From positions 1 to 64,000 of the forward strand of contig DASYAG010000012.1 of NCBI GenBank assembly GCA_036501485.1: a stretch of 64,000 nucleotides of DNA, in the 5' to 3' direction. A program made the translations under genes and the position numbers. Origin of the DNA: PALSA-607 sp036501485 (lineage in GTDB: Bacteria; Actinomycetota; Actinomycetes; Acidothermales; Acidothermaceae). Below are positions 14,944-25,000 of the stretch, piece after piece (position 1 is the first letter of the stretch; the number at the start of each line of letters is the position of its first letter). The notes under the pieces are model-generated. The model ran no database searches. It worked only from the letters and a program-made list of their open reading frames with translations, and was not told the origin of the DNA.

Positions 14944-17931
14944 TCAGACGAGCAAGGTGCGTTGGCCGATCTCCGCGGCTTCGATGCGGCTTGAGGCGTC
15001 GAGCTTGCGCAGCAGGTTCGACACGTGCACGCTCGCCGTTTTCTTGCTGATAAAGAGTTCTTCGGCTATCTGGCGATCGGTTCGACCCCTGGCCAGCTGC
15101 CCCAGTACCTCGACCTCTCGAGGTGTGAGTCCTAGATCGTCGGCCACCGAGCGAGTCGTCGCGGCCGAGACGGGCTCAGCGGGCGCGAGCACTATGCGCG
15201 CACGCTCGGCTAAGCGCTCCATCCGTTCGCGGAACAGTGGTGCGCCCATAGCGACCGCGCAGCGCCACGCAGCTTGAGCGCTCGCGACGGCACGTTTGCG
15301 ATCGAGTCGCCCGTTGAGCAGGACTTCGGCCTCACGCCAGCGGCAGTAGGCGGCCGGATACGCCTCCTGCGTGATATCCCAGAGCGCCGCCGCTTCTCGC
15401 CATAGATCGGCGTCGGGCTCCGTGAGGCGGCTGGCTTCGGCGCGACACAGGGCGACGAATGCGGTGATGATGGGGGTCGGTGCAAATCCACGCGCGGCGC
15501 GAGCCAGCATGAGGCTGTCTACCTCGCCGAGCATCCCGCTCGCCAACCGCTGCACCTTGTCGAGATCGATCCGCCTTTGCCGGGCTCGAGAAACCTCTAG
15601 GTCATCGGCGATCGCCCGCAATCCCAAGCTGTGCATCTCGACGAGGAGCATGTCCTCCTCGACGCCGACGGCCGTGGTGAGCGCGCGGTCGACATCCTCA
15701 AGCGCGGCCTGTGGTTCGCCGCGTTCGAGGTTGATCTCGGCCCGCAACGTGTGCAACCACCCCTGCACGTTGACGGTATCGAGGCCGCCGGACATCTCCT
15801 CGGCGGTAACGAGCAGCGCGGTGGCATCGTCGAGCGAGCCTCGCCGGATCGCAATCATCGCGCGCACGGCGAACGGCCCGAAAACACAGTTTCCGCTGCC
15901 GCGGGTGATTCGTTGCAGGAGGTCGTCTGCTTCGTCCAAACGGCCGAGGCGGATGAGTGACTCTGCGCTGTTCTGGCCGGCGGCGCCAAGTCGGATGCCG
16001 ATGAACTTGTCGTCCTTGCTGTCACCTTCGAAGACCAAAGCAGCGGCTTCTTCGAGTCGTCCGGCTGTGCCCAGGACATGAGCGAGATTGTTGTAGGCAC
16101 GGTAGAGCTGGTCGGGATTGCCCAGCTCCTCGGCGATCGCCAGCGATTCGCGCACAAGTGCGAGCCCTTGGTCGGTGTCGCCGCGGTCGCCGAGAATGCA
16201 ACCAAGCGTGTTGAGCGCATGTCCTTCTTCCATGCGCGCACCGACGGCGCGGGCGGTCGCGATAGCCTCGCGGGCCTTCGCTTCGCCCCGGTCGAAATGC
16301 GACATGAGCATGAGGCTGCGAGCTTCCTCCGCGAGGATGCCGGCCAACTCGAGCGAGGGAGCATCGGCGGGCAAAAGCGTGGCTGCCTGGTGCAGCGAGT
16401 CGAGAGCCAGCTGTGAGTCGCCAATAGCCCATGCGTTGCGCCCGAGCATCGTGTAACAGATAGCTGCACGCCGTGGGTCAGTGTCGGCGTCCAATGCGCC
16501 CAGTGCTCGTCGCACGAGGTCGACAGCCCGCTGGGTCTCACCGCTCATGTAGCCGGCATCTGCGGCCTTCATGTCTAGATCGATGCGGTCAATTCCCTGC
16601 CAGGCGTCGGAATCGATCGGGAGCCTTTCGCCTGACGACAGCGCCCGCTCGTAGTAGGCATAAGCCTCGGGCATAGCAATGACTGCGGCCGCGGCATCGG
16701 CGGCGGTGACGGATGCGCGCAGCGCCTTGGGCCAATCGTTGGCAGCCCACCAGTGCTCGGCCAACTCCATGACTGCATACCCAGGGCCGGCTGCTCCGAG
16801 TTCGGGATGGTCGGTCAGCGCTTGCGCGACGGCACCGTGCAGCCGCGCTCGCTCGCCCGGCAGTTGCGCCTCGTAGGCGGCCTCTCGCAAGAGCGCGTGG
16901 CGGAAGCGGAAGGAATTCTCGTCTTCGTCTGCCACGAGAACCTTTTGCTCGATTGCTTCCGCAACTGCGGTGTCGAGCTCGTCGGCGCCGATCCGGGCGG
17001 CGGCGGACAGCAACCGGTAATGCACCGACGCGCCCACCGTGGCCGCGAGCCCGACCACGTGCGATGCCTGTGAGGAGAGGCGCTCGATCCGCATCATGAC
17101 GACATTGCGGAGCACTGTCGGGAGAGCTTTTGCGTGCCGTGCCGCCGCCAATTCTTCGGCGAAGAACGGGTTGCCGCCCGAACGCGTCAAGACGGCGTCG
17201 ACAAGGGTCCAGTCGGGAGCTCCGCCGACGATGTCGGCGAGGAGTCTCGCGATCTCGACACGGTCGAGACCGGATATTTCGACTTGCGACACCCGGTTGT
17301 GCCGGCCGAGCTCGGCGAGCAAACGGCGAAGCGCACCGCCTCGTTCGACCTCATCAGCTCGGTAAGTGGCGACGAGCAATACGGGGTTGTCGTGGAGGTT
17401 GCGGGTCAGGAAGTCGATCACTTCGATGCTGGCGGAGTCGGCCCACTGCAGGTCTTCGAAAACGAGCACCACCGACGCTCGCGCCGCCAATGTCTCGACG
17501 CTTTGCAACAGCGCCTCGAACATTTTCGTCTTGACCAGCCCACTCGTGGGCGCCTCATCTGCGTCACTGTCGATCGGAGCAGCCAACCCGAGCGACCGTT
17601 GCGCGAAGCCGAGCACCGCAGCGACGTCACCCGCCGGCAGCTGGCGTGCGACGTCTCTCAACACACCGACAACTGGACCGTAGGGGAGTCCGCCACCCTC
17701 GGCGGGCGTGCAGGCGCCGATCGCGACGAGGCTGCCACGGCTGCGTGCCCGCGCGCAGAATTCTTCGATCAGGCGGGACTTTCCCATGCCGGCATCCCCG
17801 CCGAGCATGACCGTTGCAGCGCCGTGTTCGGGGAGCCCAGCCAGCGCCGACTCCAGGCGGTCGAGTTCGGCGACCCGACCGATGAAGGCACCACTGGACC
17901 CTTGCTCGGCCACAGCCAAAGTGTTCCACAT
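14944..17931 (-). CDS. Giant LuxR-family STAND ATPase regulator, intact paralogue
   Basis: 995 aa. Walker A GGDAGMGKS (residues 44-52), Walker B VLVFEDLQWAD (155-165), TPR-like repeats over residues 350-880, C-terminal LuxR HTH (LTPREVEVLGQLARGRTDRQ). It belongs to the AAA_16/LuxR group common in Actinobacteria. ATG 17931 overlaps the ribosome site AGGAGTCAGGT, 9 bases after the DUF4242 stop, so the two genes are translated together. It is a tandem duplicate of the truncated gene downstream. A role in sensing together with the DUF4242 protein is inferred from the repeated pairing in this window. Confidence 0.88.
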   Translation of the reverse strand: MWNTLAVAEQGSSGAFIGRVAELDRLESALAGLPEHGAATVMLGGDAGMGKSRLIEEFCARARSRGSLVAIGACTPAEGGGLPYGPVVGVLRDVARQLPAGDVAAVLGFAQRSLGLAAPIDSDADEAPTSGLVKTKMFEALLQSVETLAARASVVLVFEDLQWADSASIEVIDFLTRNLHDNPVLLVATYRADEVERGGALRRLLAELGRHNRVSQVEISGLDRVEIARLLADIVGGAPDWTLVDAVLTRSGGNPFFAEELAAARHAKALPTVLRNVVMMRIERLSSQASHVVGLAATVGASVHYRLLSAAARIGADELDTAVAEAIEQKVLVADEDENSFRFRHALLREAAYEAQLPGERARLHGAVAQALTDHPELGAAGPGYAVMELAEHWWAANDWPKALRASVTAADAAAAVIAMPEAYAYYERALSSGERLPIDSDAWQGIDRIDLDMKAADAGYMSGETQRAVDLVRRALGALDADTDPRRAAICYTMLGRNAWAIGDSQLALDSLHQAATLLPADAPSLELAGILAEEARSLMLMSHFDRGEAKAREAIATARAVGARMEEGHALNTLGCILGDRGDTDQGLALVRESLAIAEELGNPDQLYRAYNNLAHVLGTAGRLEEAAALVFEGDSKDDKFIGIRLGAAGQNSAESLIRLGRLDEADDLLQRITRGSGNCVFGPFAVRAMIAIRRGSLDDATALLVTAEEMSGGLDTVNVQGWLHTLRAEINLERGEPQAALEDVDRALTTAVGVEEDMLLVEMHSLGLRAIADDLEVSRARQRRIDLDKVQRLASGMLGEVDSLMLARAARGFAPTPIITAFVALCRAEASRLTEPDADLWREAAALWDITQEAYPAAYCRWREAEVLLNGRLDRKRAVASAQAAWRCAVAMGAPLFRERMERLAERARIVLAPAEPVSAATTRSVADDLGLTPREVEVLGQLARGRTDRQIAEELFISKKTASVHVSNLLRKLDASSRIEAAEIGQRTLLV

Positions 17932-17940
17932 ACCTGACTC

Positions 17941-18192
17941 CTACGCCCCGGCCTGAACTTCGGTGATCTCGTCGGCAACCAGGCCGTGAGCTTCTTTGTG
18001 ACAGGCGTGGGCTGCGTCTGCGTTCGGGGCGTCGACGAGGCAGAACACCTTGCCTGAACCTTCGTCGAACCAGTACTGCAGGTAGTTGACGCCATGCGCG
18101 TCCTGGACCTCGAGATCGCGGGCGTGGGCACCGGCCACCGCCTCTGCGGTCAGCCCGTCAACCTTGTTATGTACGTCCATGAACAGCGGCAT
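17941..18192 (-). CDS. DUF4242 small protein (SCO4226-like nickel-binding family)
   Basis: 83 aa, beginning MPLFMDVHNKVDGLTAEAVA, with conserved HARDLEVQDAHGVNYLQYWF and CLVDAPNADAAHACHKEAHG segments. Several His and Cys residues suit the metal binding reported for the Streptomyces family member. A GGAGGATTCGCC ribosome site precedes ATG 18192. It is the first gene of an operon with two giant LuxR-type regulators and has a perfect 26-bp palindrome about 92 bases upstream. It is more typical of the family than the copy at 3332, which lacks most of the His/Cys residues. Confidence 0.85.
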   Translation of the reverse strand: MPLFMDVHNKVDGLTAEAVAGAHARDLEVQDAHGVNYLQYWFDEGSGKVFCLVDAPNADAAHACHKEAHGLVADEITEVQAGA

Positions 18193-18283
18193 GGCGAATC
18201 CTCCGGTCGAGATGGCCCGATGTGGACAAGACGAGAGCGTCCTGTCCCAGGATCGAACCGGCCGGCCGGAAGCACATGAGGAG

Positions 18284-18309
18284 ATCTCCTTAGATCGACC
18301 TAAGGAGAT
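18284..18309. promoter_or_regulatory. Perfect 10-bp inverted repeat, putative operator or SD-masking hairpin
   Basis: Arms ATCTCCTTAG (18284-18293) and CTAAGGAGAT (18300-18309) are perfectly complementary around the 6-base centre ATCGAC. It lies between the DUF4242-LuxR operon (minus) and the diguanylate cyclase (plus). The right arm contains AAGGAG, a possible ribosome site for GTG 18320, so the same sequence could act as a DNA operator or as an RNA hairpin hiding that site. The binding protein is unknown. Confidence 0.55.
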
Positions 18310-18400
18310 ACCTATTTCTGTGTGGCCGGCCGATCGCTCGCGCTCAGAGGTGTCGGAAATTTATCCTTTTGAGTTGGCTTGGATCGCCGATAACACACTC

Positions 18401-19750
18401 ATGGGCCGCCCTGGACTGCGCGCGACGCAGCCCGCACCCCTCGTTGCGTCCGTCGCCGTGGTCGCCGCGACGCTCGCGGTGCTGCCCTGGGCTGGTCACC
18501 AGCTCGGACCAGGTATGAGCTTCTTGCCCATGACTCTTTCGGCCATCGCTTGCTTCGACATCTTGAGCGCGTGGCTGCTGGCTGGGAACTTCCTCGACAC
18601 CGGCGACCGCCGGTTCCTGGTCATGGCCTGCGCCTACCTGTGGTCGTTGGCGCTGATGGGCGGGTACGTATTCGCGTTTCCCGGAATCCTCTCGAGGCAC
18701 CCGCCGCTGGACATGTCGCCGTCGATGGCTGCCTACATGTTCGTCTGCTGGCATGCCGGATTCCCGATCTTGCTTGGTGCGGCCTGGGGACCATGGCTTG
18801 GGCCGAACGCCATCGAGACGATCCGGCCTCGCAGGCGACCACTACTTGCGGGCGCGGCCGCGGCCACGATCGCCGTCGCGAGCGCCACGATTGCCACCTT
18901 GGCGGCCAATATCCACCACCTTCCGGTACTGATTCACGGAGTGCAGTTCACCAACGCGACCGCGCCGGTCGGTGTGCCGTTGGTCATCATCAGCCTGTTC
19001 TTTTGCGTGCGCGGTATTCGTGGCGCGGCCGGGCCCGAGCGTTGGGCGGTCGTTGCGATCGTGGGCTGCCTCTGCGACCTGATCATCAGCGACCACTCTC
19101 ACGCCCGGTTCACAGTCGGCTGGTACGCCGGCCGCGGCTTGGGTGTACTTGCGGCGGGCGTCGTATTGGCCGCGATGCTCGGGTCGTTCAGGCGGCTGAA
19201 GGCGACCGCCGAGTTCAACGCCGCCTACGACCACCTGACCGGGCTGCCGAACCGGCGCAGCGCCCAGGACTCCTTGAACGCGATGTTCGCCCGCGGCCGC
19301 CGGATGCACACCGCGCTGGCGCTCGTGGCGTTCGACCTCGACTTCTTCAAGCGAGTCAACGACGAACACGGCCACGCGGCGGGAGACGCTGTCCTGCGGG
19401 CTGTCGGTCTTGCGGTCCGCACGGCGATCCGACCGAGTGACATGGTCGCGCGCATCGGCGGCGAAGAATTCCTTGTACTGCTGCCGGACGCGACTGATGA
19501 CGACGCTCGGGTGGTGGCGGAGCGATTGCGAACGGCGCTGCGCACGCTGGATTTCGTCGGCCCAGATGTCCAGGTGACCGCGAGCTTCGGCGTCGCGCAC
19601 ATGCAAGAGTCCGATCTGGACGCCGAGCAGCTGCTGCAGCGGGCCGACCGCGCGCTCTATGGTGCGAAGGCAACCGGCCGCGACGGAGTCGTCGTTGCGC
19701 CGGTTATTGCACCCCTGGTCGCGCAGTCGGTCCCGACATCCCTGTCGTAG
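18401..19750 (+). CDS. Membrane-anchored diguanylate cyclase (GGDEF)
   Basis: 449 aa from ATG 18401. The N-terminal half has roughly seven to eight hydrophobic helices (from PLVASVAVVAATLAVLPWAG to LAAGVVLAAMLGSF), resembling a MASE4-type sensor. The C-terminal GGDEF domain is complete: DHLTGLPNRRSA, FDLDFFKRVND, HGHAAGDAVL and an active-site GGEEF. The product-inhibition site R-P-S-D lies exactly five residues before GGEEF. It should make c-di-GMP from two GTP at the membrane. GTG 18320 in frame, with AAGGAG 12 bases upstream, is an alternative start adding 27 residues. Confidence 0.85.
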   Translation: MGRPGLRATQPAPLVASVAVVAATLAVLPWAGHQLGPGMSFLPMTLSAIACFDILSAWLLAGNFLDTGDRRFLVMACAYLWSLALMGGYVFAFPGILSRHPPLDMSPSMAAYMFVCWHAGFPILLGAAWGPWLGPNAIETIRPRRRPLLAGAAAATIAVASATIATLAANIHHLPVLIHGVQFTNATAPVGVPLVIISLFFCVRGIRGAAGPERWAVVAIVGCLCDLIISDHSHARFTVGWYAGRGLGVLAAGVVLAAMLGSFRRLKATAEFNAAYDHLTGLPNRRSAQDSLNAMFARGRRMHTALALVAFDLDFFKRVNDEHGHAAGDAVLRAVGLAVRTAIRPSDMVARIGGEEFLVLLPDATDDDARVVAERLRTALRTLDFVGPDVQVTASFGVAHMQESDLDAEQLLQRADRALYGAKATGRDGVVVAPVIAPLVAQSVPTSLS

Positions 19751-19761
19751 TCGTGGCTACC

Positions 19762-19801
19762 GCGCGGTTCTAGCTACAGCGCGGTTCTAGCTACAGCGCG
19801 G
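19762..19801. repeat. 17-bp tandem repeat at a convergent gene junction
   Basis: GCGCGGTTCTAGCTACA occurs twice in tandem (19762-19778, 19779-19795), followed by a 6-base partial third copy. It lies between the stop of the diguanylate cyclase and the stop of the TetR gene, whose TAG is inside the second copy. It probably arose by slippage, and changes in copy number would only affect the TetR 3' end. Confidence 0.8.
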
Positions 19802-20414
19802 CGTCGAGGAGCGTCTCGGCAACGGCCCGGGCAGCCAATGCAGTAGCCGCGGTTCGGTCCATTCGAGCGCCGACCATTGCTCCGTCGTAGAGCAGGACGA
19901 GTTGGGCCGCGAGTCCCGTAGCGTCAGCGACTCCTGCCGCCTCCGCCAGTTCGGCGAACAGTGCTCGGGTCCAGGCACGCGACTCGTCGCTGACGGTTTC
20001 TACTGCGCCACCAGGAAGGCTCTCGGCGCTTGCGTTCACGAACGCGCAACCGCGAAAGCCTGGCTCGGCGATGAAGCTGGCTAACGCATCGAACACCCCG
20101 AGCAGGCGCTCGCGAGGCGCCGTGTAACCCGCGATGAAGCGGGTGACCCGCGCCTGCCGTGCGGTGTGGCGGCCCTCGAGGTAGGCGCGGACCAGCTCGT
20201 CCTTGCTGCCGAATGTGTTGTAGAGCGACGCCTTGGCGACACCAGCCCGCTCGATGATCCGGTCGATGCCGACCGTGTGCACGCCCTCTTCGTAGAACAA
20301 CTCGTCGGCTGCCGCGAGTAGCCGATCGCGGGCCGACAGGCGGTCGGAAACGGGCGTCGTCGCGGCGGTCACTCTCGAACGGACGGTCGCGCTAGGTGTC
20401 GCTGTGGGAGCCAT
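19791..20414 (-). CDS. TetR-family repressor of the adjacent MFS exporter
   Basis: 207 aa. The N-terminal HTH (SARDRLLAAADELFYEEGVH, then TVGIDRIIERAGVAKASLYN) is canonical TetR. The C-terminal region resembles the group regulating efflux (RGCAFVNASAE). Start ATG 20414 was chosen over an upstream in-frame start because residues before it are unlike the family and run through the operator region. It is divergent from an MFS transporter with a perfect 14-bp palindrome between them, so repression of both genes with release by a transported compound is likely. The ligand is unknown. Confidence 0.88.
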   Translation of the reverse strand: MAPTATPSATVRSRVTAATTPVSDRLSARDRLLAAADELFYEEGVHTVGIDRIIERAGVAKASLYNTFGSKDELVRAYLEGRHTARQARVTRFIAGYTAPRERLLGVFDALASFIAEPGFRGCAFVNASAESLPGGAVETVSDESRAWTRALFAELAEAAGVADATGLAAQLVLLYDGAMVGARMDRTAATALAARAVAETLLDAAL

Positions 20415-20426
20415 GGCTTGACAATA

Positions 20427-20470
20427 ACAGACCGGTCTGTCTACTGTCACTATCTGCACAGACCTGTCTA
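20427..20470. promoter_or_regulatory. Paired TetR operators in the TetR/MFS intergenic region
   Basis: ACAGACCGGTCTGT at 20427-20440 is a perfect 14-bp palindrome of the kind bound by TetR-family efflux repressors. A second, imperfect site ACAGACCTGTCT starts at 20458, 31 bp (three helical turns) further on. The first is 12 bases upstream of the TetR start, the second about 50 bases before the MFS start, matching divergent control. Confidence 0.7.
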
Positions 20471-20520
20471 ATCAAAATGTGGGAACAGCACCACTGCTCC
20501 CGCAGGCGAAAGAAGCTCCG

Positions 20521-21813
20521 ATGGCAACCATGACCAGCAGCCCGACAGCCACGAACGCGACCACCGTCGCGGCTGCAACTCCATCCAGCGTCGAAAGCCG
20601 CGAGCCACGGGCGCGCCTTCGCCGCCGGCTCCCGAGCACCGTCGCGTTCTACCTGCAGGTCTCGATGCTGGTCTCGCTGCTCGGAGCTTCGAGTGCACCT
20701 ACGCCGCTCTATCGCGTCTACCAAAGCGAGTGGGGCTTTTCGCCGATCGCGATCACCGTCGTCTTCGGCGTCTACGCGCTGGCCGTTCTCGGCGCGCTGC
20801 TAACGGTCGGATCATTGTCTGACCACATCGGACGCCGGCCCGTGCTGCTGACGGCGATCGCCGTTCAAGTCGCTTCGCTGATCATCTTCGCCACCGCGGG
20901 CAGCGTGACTGCGTTGCTGGTCGCCCGGGTGGTCCAAGGGATTTCGACGGGTGCGGCGATCGGCGCGTTGGGTGCCGGGTTGCTCGACATCGATCGCGCC
21001 AAGGGCACCATCGCGAACGGCGTGGGTGCGGTGTCGGGCACCGCGAGCGGGGCGCTGGGTTCTGCCTTGCTCGTGCAGTTCCTGCCCTCGCCCACCCACC
21101 TGGTTTACCTGGCGCTGATTGGCATCTTCGCACTGCAGGGTCTCGGCGTTGTGCTGATGCGGGAGACGGCCACCCGCAAGGCGGGAGCGCTCGCGTCACT
21201 GCGTCCACAACTCGCCGTCCCGCGGGGCGCTCGTCGTCCTTTGCTGTTCGTCGCACCCGCTCTCGTTGCGGTGTGGGCGCTCGCCGGTTTCTACGGATCG
21301 CTCGGCCCGACGCTGGTGCACGTTGTCACCGGCTCGAACTCGGTGGTGCTCGGCGGGTTGTCACTATTCGCCCTCGCGGCCAGCGCGGCAGTCACGTTGT
21401 TCGTCATCCGCGGCATGAAGGCGCGGACAGTCATGCTGCTCGGAACCTCGTCGCTCGTGATCGGCGTCGGCATGACGTTGCTGGCCATCAACCACGCATC
21501 GGCCGCTGGCTTCTTCGTCGGCACCGTGGTCGCCGGCGTCGGATTCGGTGCTGGCTTCCAGGGCGCCCTGCGCAGCGTGTTGCCGCTCGCCGCATTACAT
21601 GAGCGGGCCGGTGTGCTCTCCGCGATCTACGTCGTCTGCTACCTCGCGATGGGCTTGCCGGCCGTGGGTGCGGGATTCCTCGTCGAGCACCTTGGGGTGC
21701 TCACGACAGCCCGCGAGTACGGCGTCATCGTCATGGTGCTCGCGGCGCTGGCGTTCGTCGACGTGGCTCGCCTTCGCCGCACCGAATCCGCGGCGGCCGT
21801 TGCCGCCGCCTGA
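20521..21813 (+). CDS. MFS transporter, probable drug or metabolite exporter
   Basis: 430 aa with about 12 membrane helices and the MFS loop motif GSLSDHIGRRPVLL between helices 2 and 3. The hydrophilic N-terminus is rich in Thr and Ala. ATG 20521 was chosen; a shorter in-frame ATG eight bases later is possible, and the ribosome site (GAAAGAAG) is weak. It is divergent from and presumably repressed by the TetR regulator. It is followed by the inverted-repeat cluster at 21855. The substrate cannot be inferred; the length and TetR pairing suit DHA1-type proton-driven efflux. Confidence 0.85.
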   Translation: MATMTSSPTATNATTVAAATPSSVESREPRARLRRRLPSTVAFYLQVSMLVSLLGASSAPTPLYRVYQSEWGFSPIAITVVFGVYALAVLGALLTVGSLSDHIGRRPVLLTAIAVQVASLIIFATAGSVTALLVARVVQGISTGAAIGALGAGLLDIDRAKGTIANGVGAVSGTASGALGSALLVQFLPSPTHLVYLALIGIFALQGLGVVLMRETATRKAGALASLRPQLAVPRGARRPLLFVAPALVAVWALAGFYGSLGPTLVHVVTGSNSVVLGGLSLFALAASAAVTLFVIRGMKARTVMLLGTSSLVIGVGMTLLAINHASAAGFFVGTVVAGVGFGAGFQGALRSVLPLAALHERAGVLSAIYVVCYLAMGLPAVGAGFLVEHLGVLTTAREYGVIVMVLAALAFVDVARLRRTESAAAVAAA

Positions 21814-21854
21814 CAGCCACGCCCAGCGACCGACCTGATTGGGGCGCGGTGGCG

Positions 21855-21973
21855 ATTCCTCACCGATGCAGCTCGACTCCTCACAGATACAGGTCCCAAG
21901 GCGCCAGAAACCTGCATCCGTGAGGAGTCGAGGCTTGCGCGAGCTCAGGAACCTGAATCTGTGAGGAGTCGAG
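21855..21973. repeat. Cluster of four copies of a 17-23 bp inverted repeat
   Basis: The core GTGAGGAGTCGAG ends two plus-strand copies at 21910-21932 and 21951-21973. An inverted copy starts at 21872 (CTCGACTCCTCAC, to 21894), and a shorter inverted copy lies at 21855-21871. The pair 21872/21951 is complementary at 22 of 23 bases. The cluster fills the convergent junction between the MFS gene and the AfsR-like regulator. It can form nested hairpins on either strand and may terminate both transcripts, but no T-tract follows. Confidence 0.75.
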
Positions 21974-22054
21974 GCGGCGCGCATTGAGGCTGCCATTACC
22001 TGGCTGTTACGCGTGCGCGATGGAGTGCGAGCCCGTTACATCGGCGCTCGGAGG

Positions 22055-25000
22055 TCAGTCGTGTCGACGCGGGGCGGGTCGGGGCAGCACGGCGGAAAGC
22101 AGCGCGACGGCGAGCCCACCGCCGTCCGCCGCACTCAAAGCCGTGACGCCGACCAGCTCGCTGCGCAACTCCGCCCGCAAAGCGACGACGGCAGCAGCAA
22201 GCGGCGCGGGAGCAGGCCGGTCGCCCCGCTCCCTGATGACGGCGGCGGTGGCGAGAAGCGTGGCGAGGTCGCCGGAAGCAGTCCCGGCGGCGGTCAAGAC
22301 GAGGGCGGCGGTCTCGAGGCAGATCGCCAGGGGAAACTCGAAGGTGATCGAGAAGGCGGCGTCGAGGGCGGCGAGGGTCCGGTCCGCAGCCGCCGCGATG
22401 TCGCCCCTGGCAAGCAGCGCCCGCGCAAGAATCGACCGGATCAGCGGCACTTCCCGTTCGACGCCTAGCTCGGTTGCCTCCTGGTCGGCCGCCTCCCCGA
22501 AGTCGACCGCGGCGTCGAGGTCACCGTCGGCCAGCGAAATTCCGGCGGACGTGGACAGCAGCACGACTCGCGCGATGCGGCGGCTGTCGGCGTGCATCGG
22601 ACGAGCCTCTGCGACATACGCGCGCGACTCGTCAAGCGCGCCCACTTGGTAACAGACCATCGCCGCGGTCGGCATAGCGGCGGCCAACTGCTCAAGCGAA
22701 CCGCCAGCTCGGCACAGCGCAATCGCGTCGGCCGCGTAGCGGGCGGCCTCGGGTGCACCGCGTTCGGACAGCACGCTGCCCATGCCCATCGCGGCCGTCA
22801 CTTGGAGGTCAGTGCTGAAGGGCTGCGCGGCACCAATCGCGCGACGCACATAGTCGAGTGCTTCGGCTCCGCGGTCGAGGTCATCGAGTAGGCCGGCCAG
22901 ATAAATCAGCGAATGCGCGGTGTACGGAGACTCGACGGCCTCAAGTAGTCGCACCACAGTTTCGAGTTCGCTGATCGCGTTCGCGGTATCGCCCGACCAG
23001 TAGTCGAGGTAGCCCATTGCGTAAGTGGCATACGGCGTCCATTCGCTTTCGGCGCCGTCGCCAAGCAATCGGGACAGCCAGTAGCGGCCCTCGGCCACGT
23101 TCGTGGCGGCCCAGTAGCGATGCAGGCGGAAGGCGAGTTCGAGGCATCGGTCGCGGTCGGTGCTTCCTTGCATCGCCGCGCCGAACAGCGACCGAACTGA
23201 ACCGAGCATGTCGGTGATCGCTTCGCGGTAGCCGGCGGGCGAAACCCGGGCGTCGTCGGGCAACGCGGCGCGCACTGCGTCGGCAAGCCGATCGAACGCA
23301 GCACTCTCCTCGCCACGTTCGACGAGCAGTTCGCGCGCAAAGCGATGCAGGTCGTCGTCCTGGTGATAGCGCCATCGCGCACCGGTGCGGTCAACGGCGA
23401 GCAGCCCTCGTGCAGTGAGCTCACGCAAGATGCGGACCACCCGAACCGGTGCGATCGGACCGCCGGACACCACCGCGCGGATCAGCGGCAACCCCACCGG
23501 ACCGTCGAGAACCGCGAGGCGCCGATACACCGCGGCTTCGTCGTCGTCGAGCAAGGCGTAGCTACCGCGGACGACGCGGCGCAGCCGATCCTCCCCGTCG
23601 ACGAGCACGTCGGAGAGATGGTCGAGCAAGTCGCCAACCGGCATCGCCGACAGCTGCGCGGCGACCAATTCAAGTGCCAACGGCAGGCCGCCGCATTGGC
23701 CGAGCAGCAAGGCCACATGCGGCGCGAGCCGTTCGTCGACCTGCAAGTCGCCGCCGCTGTCATGCACGCGGTCGATCAGGATGCGCACCTGCGCACTGGC
23801 CAGTAATGCGGCGGGGTCGTCGCCCGTTGGTGCGTCGAGCGGTTCGACGGTGACGACTCGTTCGCCCTCAAGTGAGAGCGGCACGCGACTGGTCACGACG
23901 AGCGTGAGGTGCGGGCAACTGGCGAGTAGTGCGCTGGCCAATGATGCGACGCCGTCGACCACGATCTCGCAGCCGTCGAGCACCAGCAAGACTCGCCCGA
24001 GCGGCGCCAAATGTTCAGCCAGCACGGCGGTTGCATCGTCGGTGCCAAGTGCGACACCGACCTCCAACGCGACGGTCGAGGCGACCAGGGCATCTTGGGC
24101 GACCGGTGCGAGTGACACCCACAACCGGCCGCCGACGAAGTCACGCCGCGCGGCCGCGACTCGAACCGCAAGGCGAGATTTGCCGACGCCACCTCGACCC
24201 GCGACGGTGACGAGACCGGGTTGCGAAAGGGCCGCATCGAGTTGCGCGACCTCGCGATCGCGTGCGATGAACGTCGATGTCATGACGGGCAGACGAGCGG
24301 CCGACGACGCACTCTGGTCGCGCAGCGCCGCTAGATAGACCTCGACAGTCTCCCCGGCGGGGTCAATGCCGAGCTGCTCGGCGAGCTCAGCGCGACATTG
24401 CTCGTAAGCCTGCACGGCGCCGGCGCGATCGCCCGACGCGTCGAGAGCGCGGATCAGCGAACGATGTGCGCGCTCGTCGAGCGGACTTTTGGTCACAGCT
24501 CGGCGGGCGGCCGCGATGGCCGTGTGATGGTCGCCAACCCGGCCGGCTGCGTCGACGGTCAGTTCGAGCGCGCGCGCAGCCGTCGCGTCGGCGGCGATGC
24601 GATGCGGCGCGAGCCACTCGACGTCCTCGCCTGGAAGCAGTTGATCTCCGGTCTGATCGGAGATGGATTCGACCAGCTCGAGCGCAGCTGCGGCGCGGCC
24701 GTCGGCGAGCAATTCGGCAGCCCGCCTGATCGCCTGTTCGGCGAGCCGGACGTCGATGTCGATGCCAGGCGCAAGCTGATAGCCGGACGGCGCGGTGCTG
24801 ACGACGTGCTGATCGTCACCGCCGATCGGGGCGAGCACAGTGCGCAGGCCGCGCACGACGCCGCGCAACGCGACCTGCCAAGTCGCGGGCAGATCGTCGG
24901 CCCAGATCATCGATGCGAGCCGGTCTGCGGGGATCGCCTGCTGTGAAAGCGCGAGGGCGACCAGTGCGACCCGGGCCCGGCGGCCGCCCAGTGCCTGCCC

